A stretch of DNA of 64,000 nt, from positions 1-64,000 of the forward strand of contig JAOARG010000069.1 in the NCBI GenBank assembly GCA_025210655.1, given 5' to 3'. The stretch comes from Bacillota bacterium (GTDB lineage Bacteria; Bacillota; Clostridia; Peptostreptococcales; Acidaminobacteraceae). Shown here in pieces: positions 59,725 to 64,000 of this stretch. The notes under the pieces are model-generated. The model saw only the letters and a list, made by a program, of their open reading frames with translations. It did not search any database and was not told the origin of the DNA. The translations under genes were made by a program, and so were the position numbers. The stretch's first letter is position 1. Every line of letters starts with the position of its first letter.

Positions 59725-59819
59725 TGTAAATTGGATAATAGACATTTTTGTATTATGATAGTGGCAAATAATAATCGTTTAGATATATTTAGATTCATAT
59801 ATTTATGTGGGGTGAGTTT

Positions 59820-60266
59820 ATGAATAGAACAGAATTTTTTAGATACATAGCAGGAGAATTTTTTACAGCAGAAGAGGAAAGAAATATACCCGATAGAAAT
59901 TATGTAAATTTTGAAATTGAAAGTACTTCCTTATCAAAGGTTATTATGGATAAAGAGTCTAGGAAAGGACTTAGGTTGTTTTTAGAAAAAGAAAAATCAG
60001 ATGACAATTGGTTATTTCTTTCTGAAGAATTAACGGCTATGGCTATTACTATGATGTCAAATGGGAAAGTTGATGGTGAAGTTGGAACTAAAGAAATAGA
60101 ATATATAGAAGCTATGTATTATTCATTAATAGAAGGAGTGTTTGAAATATCAAGTCAAGAAGAGTTTGAAATAGATTTAATCAGGAAAATATACATAGAA
60201 CATATGGATAGGCTGAGATCATTCCTAATGAAGGTTATGGATATGGATGATTTTTCATTAAATTAG
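59820..60266 (+). CDS. Hypothetical small acidic protein
   Basis: 148 residues from ATG at 59820 with GGGGTGAG 6 bp upstream; an ATG at 59805 overlaps that site. Soluble, acidic and predicted helical, with several Phe-Glu-rich helices (EFFRYIAGEFFTAEEERNIP, FEIDLIRKIYIEHMDRLRSF). No signal peptide, cysteines or metal motifs are seen, and I recognise no family. It ends in a terminator, so it is a single-gene unit. Confidence 0.62.
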   Translation: MNRTEFFRYIAGEFFTAEEERNIPDRNYVNFEIESTSLSKVIMDKESRKGLRLFLEKEKSDDNWLFLSEELTAMAITMMSNGKVDGEVGTKEIEYIEAMYYSLIEGVFEISSQEEFEIDLIRKIYIEHMDRLRSFLMKVMDMDDFSLN

Positions 60267-60271
60267 ATTGT

Positions 60272-60318
60272 AAAAGTAGAGCTTAAGGGTAAGATACCAA
60301 TAGTTCTACTTTTTATTT
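60272..60318 (+). terminator. Rho-independent terminator
   Basis: AAAAGTAGA pairs with TCTACTTTTT; loop of about 24 nt. Confidence 0.75.
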
Positions 60319-60386
60319 TTATCAAATATGACAAGATGCTGTCATATTTCCTGTGATATTATTTAGCTATGAAAGGGGTAGAAATT

Positions 60387-61010
60387 ATGAAATTTGAATG
60401 GAGAAAAAAAGAAAAAAAATTATATTTGCCAAAAGGAAAAGTAAATATTATAGAAGTACCAATACATAAGTTTATAATGATAGAGGGAAAAGGAAACCCA
60501 AATAATCAGGAATTTGCAGATAAGGTTGCTGTACTTTATTCTCTTGCATATGGAATTAGAATGATGCCTAAAAAAGGTATTACACCTGAGGGTTACTTCG
60601 AATATACGGTATATCCACTTGAAGGTATTTGGGATTTGACAGAGTCTGCTAAGGAGCTTGACTATCTTAATAAAGATGAGTTAGTTTATCAAATAATGAT
60701 CAGACAGCCGGATTTTGTTGATGAAAAAGTATTTTTAACTGCAATGGAGCAAGTAGAGAAGAAAAAACCAAGTAAGTATTTATCTGATGTGAAGTTTATT
60801 ACTATTGAAGATGGACTTTCTGTTCAGATGATGCATGTTGGTTCCTATGATGATGAAGCTGAGACATTTAAGTTGATGAATGATTTTATTAAGGAGAATA
60901 ATCTTGAAAGAGTGGAAATGACCCATAGGGAAATATATCTATCTGATGCAAGGAAAGTAGAAAAATCTAAGCTGAAAACAGTCCTTAGATATAGGGTTAA
61001 AAGAAAATAA
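60387..61010 (+). CDS. GyrI-like small-molecule-binding protein
   Basis: 207 residues from ATG at 60387 (AAAGGGGT upstream). KGKVNIIEVPIHKFIMIEGK, FADKVAVLYSLAYGIRMMPK and VQMMHVGSYDDEAETFKLMN are the marks of the GyrI/SOUL-like ligand-binding barrel also present at the ends of MerR activators. As a stand-alone domain it may sequester or hydrolyse a small toxic compound. It lies 24 bp ahead of the YoaP-like acetyltransferase and probably shares its transcript. Confidence 0.87.
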   Translation: MKFEWRKKEKKLYLPKGKVNIIEVPIHKFIMIEGKGNPNNQEFADKVAVLYSLAYGIRMMPKKGITPEGYFEYTVYPLEGIWDLTESAKELDYLNKDELVYQIMIRQPDFVDEKVFLTAMEQVEKKKPSKYLSDVKFITIEDGLSVQMMHVGSYDDEAETFKLMNDFIKENNLERVEMTHREIYLSDARKVEKSKLKTVLRYRVKRK

Positions 61011-61034
61011 TGTCTATAAAGAAAGGGGATAAGT

Positions 61035-61793
61035 ATGAATTTCATTACTTTAACAAAGGATAATATAGATGATGAACATATTTGTTGTGCTTTTTCAGAT
61101 AAAAAAAGTATAGATGGATATAAGGCTAAGAAAGATTGGTTAAAAGATCAGATTGATAAGGGATATGTATTTACTAAACTTGATGAAAGGGCTAAAGTTT
61201 TTATAGAATACGGACCTTCGGAAATTACCTACTTACCGGTCAATGCACCTAATTATATGGTAATAAATTGTTTTTGGGTTTCTGGAAAGTATAAGAAGCA
61301 TGGATATGGGAAAACTCTTTTAGAGAAGTGTATAGAAGACAGTAAGTCAAAAGGTAAAGATGGTGTTCTTGTTCTTTGTAGTGATAAGAAGAGACCATTT
61401 ATGTCTGATAAGAAGTTTTTCCTTAAGGCAGGTTTTCAAGTAGTTGATAATGCGCAACCATACTTTGAGCTTATGCTTTTAAAATTTAATGCTGAAAGTG
61501 GCAATCCTACTTTTATCGAAAGTTCAAAACTAGGGAAATGTGATGACAATGGAGGCTTTAAAGTATATTACTCTAATCAGTGTCCATATATGAATTACTA
61601 TATAGATTTACAAAGTAAAATAGCAGAAGAGTTAGGAATAAAATATGAAAGTAGTATTATAGATAGTAAGGAAAAATCACTTAAAAATCCATCTCCCTTT
61701 ACTATATATAGTCTCTTTTATAAAGGCGAATTCATTACTCAAGAACTTAGCAGTGAAAAGAAATTTAGAACAATATGTGATGAGTTAAAGTGA
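61035..61793 (+). CDS. GNAT acetyltransferase with YoaP-like C-terminal domain
   Basis: 252 residues. The GNAT part (1-150) has the acetyl-CoA loop in KYKKHGYGKTLLEKCIED. The YoaP-like part (about 155-250) has YYSNQCPYMNYYIDLQ with one Cys and PSPFTIYSLFYKGEFITQEL. YoaP-type fusions are widespread in Firmicutes; the substrate is unknown. GAAAGGGG precedes the ATG. It follows the GyrI-like gene in a likely two-gene unit, hinting at shared handling of a small molecule. Confidence 0.87.
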   Translation: MNFITLTKDNIDDEHICCAFSDKKSIDGYKAKKDWLKDQIDKGYVFTKLDERAKVFIEYGPSEITYLPVNAPNYMVINCFWVSGKYKKHGYGKTLLEKCIEDSKSKGKDGVLVLCSDKKRPFMSDKKFFLKAGFQVVDNAQPYFELMLLKFNAESGNPTFIESSKLGKCDDNGGFKVYYSNQCPYMNYYIDLQSKIAEELGIKYESSIIDSKEKSLKNPSPFTIYSLFYKGEFITQELSSEKKFRTICDELK

Positions 61794-61808
61794 AGATTAT
61801 ATAAAAAT

Positions 61809-61838
61809 AAAGCCAGTCATTTTGAGGACTGGCTTTTA
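61809..61838. terminator. Rho-independent terminator
   Basis: AAAGCCAGTC pairs with GACTGGCTTTT; between convergent genes. Confidence 0.85.
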
Positions 61839-61854
61839 TTAAAACTACCCGTTG
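61839..61854. repeat. 16-bp inverted repeat, left copy
   Basis: TTAAAACTACCCGTTG; its exact complement is at 62277-62292, on the other side of the membrane-protein gene. Confidence 0.75.
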
Positions 61855-61875
61855 AGACAATAATTATTATTCTTT

Positions 61876-62253
61876 TTATGCTATACCTTGTTCAGTATGC
61901 ATATTGTTTTCATTTATTTTATTGATTCTAGAAACTCCCACAAAGCTTAAGATTATCATTGGAATTTCAAACATTATGTATAATAAGAATAATACCCCTG
62001 AAACTGCATATAATACACCGCAAGTAATAGCTGCCCATTTTTTATTCATAAAGAAGCCAACCCAGTTGAAAATAACTGCCAAAACCAATAATGCCATATG
62101 AGGCATTACCATTGCTGTTGCTAATGCTGTTCCTACCTGCTCAGCACCTTCTGTGCTGTTGATTCCACCAAAGAAATAACTGATAATATATACCATATAT
62201 AATGATCCTAACACTGCTGAAACGAACATAACTTTACTTCTATTTTTAAACAT
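61876..62253 (-). CDS. Four-helix membrane protein of unknown function
   Basis: 125 residues from ATG at 62253 with GGGGGAAG 5 bp upstream; a longer frame to 62325 has no site. Membrane segments at about 8-27, 43-66, 72-89 and 91-110 (ITCGVLYAVSGVLFLLYIMF). The C-terminus is short and polar (SRINKINENNMHTEQGIA). The pattern resembles small DUF-type four-helix proteins of Firmicutes, but no family is named. A perfect 16-bp inverted repeat encloses the gene. Confidence 0.68.
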   Translation of the reverse strand: MFKNRSKVMFVSAVLGSLYMVYIISYFFGGINSTEGAEQVGTALATAMVMPHMALLVLAVIFNWVGFFMNKKWAAITCGVLYAVSGVLFLLYIMFEIPMIILSFVGVSRINKINENNMHTEQGIA

Positions 62254-62276
62254 AATACTTCCCCCTATAGTTACTA

Positions 62277-62292
62277 CAACGGGTAGTTTTAA
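62277..62292. repeat. 16-bp inverted repeat, right copy
   Basis: CAACGGGTAGTTTTAA, exact complement of 61839-61854. Confidence 0.75.
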
Positions 62293-62418
62293 GCTAAAAT
62301 TAAAGTGACAGGCAAATATATGCATAGATATATTATTATGAGAAATTCCAAATTAATTATATAATAAAAAAAGCAAATAGTAAATTATTATAGGAATATT
62401 AAAGAAAGGAAGAATTAA

Positions 62419-62832
62419 ATGAAAGTAGAAATATTCGATATAGCTTTAGTAGATGAGAAAATCTTTAAATACGCAGTAATAGCAAGTAAATATAATGGGA
62501 AATGGGTGCTTTGTAAACATCAAGAAAGGGATACTTGGGAAATACCTGGAGGTAGTCGCGAAAGCGGAGAATCTCTTTTGAATACTGCTAAAAGAGAATT
62601 ATATGAGGAAACAGGTGCTAGTATTTTTCATATAAGAGAAGTGTGTGATTATTCTGTTACAGTTAATGAAAAAACTTCATACGGTAGATTGTTTTTAGCT
62701 GACATTAGGAAATTTGATGATTTGCCAGAATCAGAAATTGAGAAAATAGACTTCTTTGATATATTGCCAGAGAATATGACATATCCTGATATTCAACCAC
62801 TTCTTCATCAAAAAATATTAAAGGAAATATAA
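62419..62832 (+). CDS. Nudix hydrolase
   Basis: 137 residues. The Nudix box Gx5Ex7REuxEExGu is complete: Gly45, Glu51, Arg59-Glu60, Glu63-Glu64 and Gly66 (GSRESGESLLNTAKRELYEE). This binds Mg2+ and cleaves a nucleoside diphosphate linked to another group. ERDTWEIPGG before the box and the short length are like MutT/YtkD types. AAAGGAAG precedes the ATG. The DUF429 gene begins 9 bp after the stop, so the two are probably cotranscribed. Confidence 0.9.
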   Translation: MKVEIFDIALVDEKIFKYAVIASKYNGKWVLCKHQERDTWEIPGGSRESGESLLNTAKRELYEETGASIFHIREVCDYSVTVNEKTSYGRLFLADIRKFDDLPESEIEKIDFFDILPENMTYPDIQPLLHQKILKEI

Positions 62833-62841
62833 TGAGAGAAT

Positions 62842-63534
62842 ATGAAATTCATTGGGATAGATGTTCATAAGGATGGTTTGATGGTAGCATGTATAAATGA
62901 AAATTTAGAAATACTTATTTTAGAAGAAATGACAAGGGAAGAATTTTATAAGTTTGCCTCTGAGGAAAAAATTCAAATCATAGCAATTGATGCACCTTTA
63001 GGCCCTAATATAGGACTAATGGATGATGAAATTTATAGAAAGAATCTAGATACAAATATCAATGGGCATTATAATAAAAAGGTTAGTGAGTACAAACTTT
63101 CAAAGATGGGAATTAGGGCCTTTTCTACACCGAAAAATCTTGGAGAATTAGTTGGTTGGAAGTCATGGATGAAGATAGGTTTTGAATTAAATGATAGACT
63201 CATTTCTATGGGATATCATAAGATATCTTCTGATAGAATGGATAATGTTGAAAGAGGCATAATTGAAGTTTTTCCCCATGGTTCTTTTAAAGTACTTTTA
63301 GGGAAGAGACCTGAGAAAAAGTCTACTATAGAAGGAATAAATCAAAGAAAATCCATACTTGAGGAGGTAGGATTTTCTGATATAGATAAATACTTACTAA
63401 ATATAAGTAGAAAACTTGCTACTGATAAGTTGGATTCATTGATAGGGGCATATACTGCTCTAAAAATATTTAAAAAACAATCAGTTTTTGTAGGAGATTC
63501 TTTAGAAGGTGAAATAGCTTTACCATTAAAATAA
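62842..63534 (+). CDS. DUF429-family protein
   Basis: 230 residues. MKFIGIDVHKDGLMVACINE at the start, IIAIDAPLGPN near 53-63, GIRAFSTPKNLGELVGWKSW and VERGIIEVFPHGSFKVLLGK are features of DUF429, a family with an RNase H-like fold (first-strand Asp, IDxPxG motif) and likely nuclease or hydrolase activity. Its role has not been settled. A weak GAGAG precedes the ATG, and it may depend on coupling to the Nudix gene. A terminator ends the pair. Confidence 0.84.
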   Translation: MKFIGIDVHKDGLMVACINENLEILILEEMTREEFYKFASEEKIQIIAIDAPLGPNIGLMDDEIYRKNLDTNINGHYNKKVSEYKLSKMGIRAFSTPKNLGELVGWKSWMKIGFELNDRLISMGYHKISSDRMDNVERGIIEVFPHGSFKVLLGKRPEKKSTIEGINQRKSILEEVGFSDIDKYLLNISRKLATDKLDSLIGAYTALKIFKKQSVFVGDSLEGEIALPLK

Positions 63535-63565
63535 GTTTGCCAATTTTGGCAAACTTTATTTATTT
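63533..63565 (+). terminator. Rho-independent terminator
   Basis: AAGTTTGCCA-ATTT-TGGCAAACTT followed by TATTTATTTT. Confidence 0.88.
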
Positions 63566-63661
63566 TAATAATTTATATGATAAAATTTGAGTATAAAGGA
63601 GAAAGTGTATTGACATCTACCACTTGCATTAATTTGTGATAAAAAAAGAGGGAATAATTAA

Positions 63662-63883
63662 ATGAGTAGTGATTTTGAAACTAATATTAGAAGAATAAAA
63701 GCTATAAAGAATCTTTTACTTATATTTGCTATAGGTTTCTTGTTTATCGGTCTTATTGCATATTTTATGGGATATGGTAATAAGATATATTACATAATAG
63801 AACTTGTATGTTTGTTTTTATATTATCCTATGTCGATGTATTATGACAAAAAAGAAATGGAAATGAGGAATATGAATGAATAA
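63662..63883 (+). CDS. Small two-helix membrane protein
   Basis: 73 residues. Two membrane segments at about 17-37 and 42-62 and charged ends. GAGGG precedes the ATG by 9 bp. No family is recognised. It overlaps the start of the ProX-like gene by 8 bp, so the two are coupled in translation. Confidence 0.6.
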   Translation: MSSDFETNIRRIKAIKNLLLIFAIGFLFIGLIAYFMGYGNKIYYIIELVCLFLYYPMSMYYDKKEMEMRNMNE

Positions 63884-64000
63884 AGTGCTTAGTAATTTAG
63901 AAGAATTAAATATTGAATATAAGCTTTATGAACATGAGGCAGTTTTTACAGTTGAAGAGGCTGAGGCAATTGATATCGAAATACCAGGAGCACACTGTAA
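63876..64000 (+). CDS. Prolyl-tRNA editing (ProX/YbaK-like) protein, 3' truncated by window
   Basis: 41 residues before the edge, from ATG at 63876 with GAGG 7 bp upstream, inside the previous gene. MNKVLSNLEELNIEYKLYEH then EAVFTVEEAEAIDIEIPGAH C matches the start of the ProXp-ala/YbaK deacylases, which remove mischarged alanine or cysteine from tRNA-Pro in the cytoplasm. Length and active-site Lys cannot be judged here. Confidence 0.75.
   Translation, partial: MNKVLSNLEELNIEYKLYEHEAVFTVEEAEAIDIEIPGAHC

Overview
The window is AT-rich, densely packed bacterial DNA with strong Shine-Dalgarno sites and simple hairpin-plus-T terminators. It carries [4Fe-4S] proteins, a molybdopterin oxidoreductase, a Sec-encoding UGA gene, Fur, MerR, MarR and TetR regulators, CPBP proteases and c-di-GMP enzymes. 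Together these suggest an anaerobic or aerotolerant member of the Clostridia that makes selenoproteins. I cannot name the genus. No rRNA, tRNA, CRISPR array or intact insertion sequence was seen.

Layout. 1-8.3 kb: small housekeeping and membrane genes (SGNH hydrolase, lipoprotein, NERD nuclease-like protein, CPBP protease, GNAT) and a three-gene group of unknown function with a possible HEPN-like protein. 8.3-17.7 kb: a TetR-controlled pair of short-chain dehydrogenases, a second TetR facing an EFR1-type ferredoxin, an isochorismatase-like hydrolase, a duplicated small membrane protein, and a two-gene signalling unit (solute-binding lipoprotein plus GGDEF/HD-GYP protein). 17.7-30 kb: katG, a four-gene operon of cysteine-rich and Fe-S proteins with no recognised function, a lipoprotein, and a MerR-controlled UvrA-like ATPase plus DHFR-like reductase. 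30-36 kb: a TetR/flavoprotein pair, and a B12-binding putative light sensor overlapping a diguanylate cyclase. 36.4-45.7 kb and 56.5-58 kb: genes linked by a shared MerR-type promoter. 45.7-56.4 kb: a peptide/nickel-type ABC importer with three paralogous binding proteins, bearing repeated MarR-like boxes and Fur boxes. 58-64 kb: HD-GYP, peptide deformylase, GyrI-like, YoaP-like, Nudix, DUF429 and a truncated prolyl-tRNA editing homologue.

Most notable system. Six promoters of the form TTGACT-19 bp-TATNNT, with GTATAG/CTATAC half-sites in the spacer, lie in front of a molybdopterin oxidoreductase, a hidden UGA-containing glutaredoxin-like selenoprotein (UPHC active site), a chemotaxis receptor, a methyltransferase-Fur operon, a methyltransferase-permease operon and a MATE exporter. 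The 19-bp spacer is the hallmark of MerR-activated promoters. A MerR regulator with a BmrR-like effector domain sits divergently beside one of the six. This looks like a coordinated stress or detoxification regulon with its own redox, methylation, export and chemotaxis arms.

Second theme. Many intergenic spaces hold multi-hairpin repeats. Several sequence families (spacer words GTCTAGTA, GCCTAAT, GTTAAGC, AGCCTAGC, GGGGAATC and others) share one architecture: inverted arms, each made of several short hairpins separated by a family-specific 6-9 nt word. One pair flanks a whole small membrane-protein gene. They look like miniature, possibly mobile, elements and I do not recognise them as a named class.
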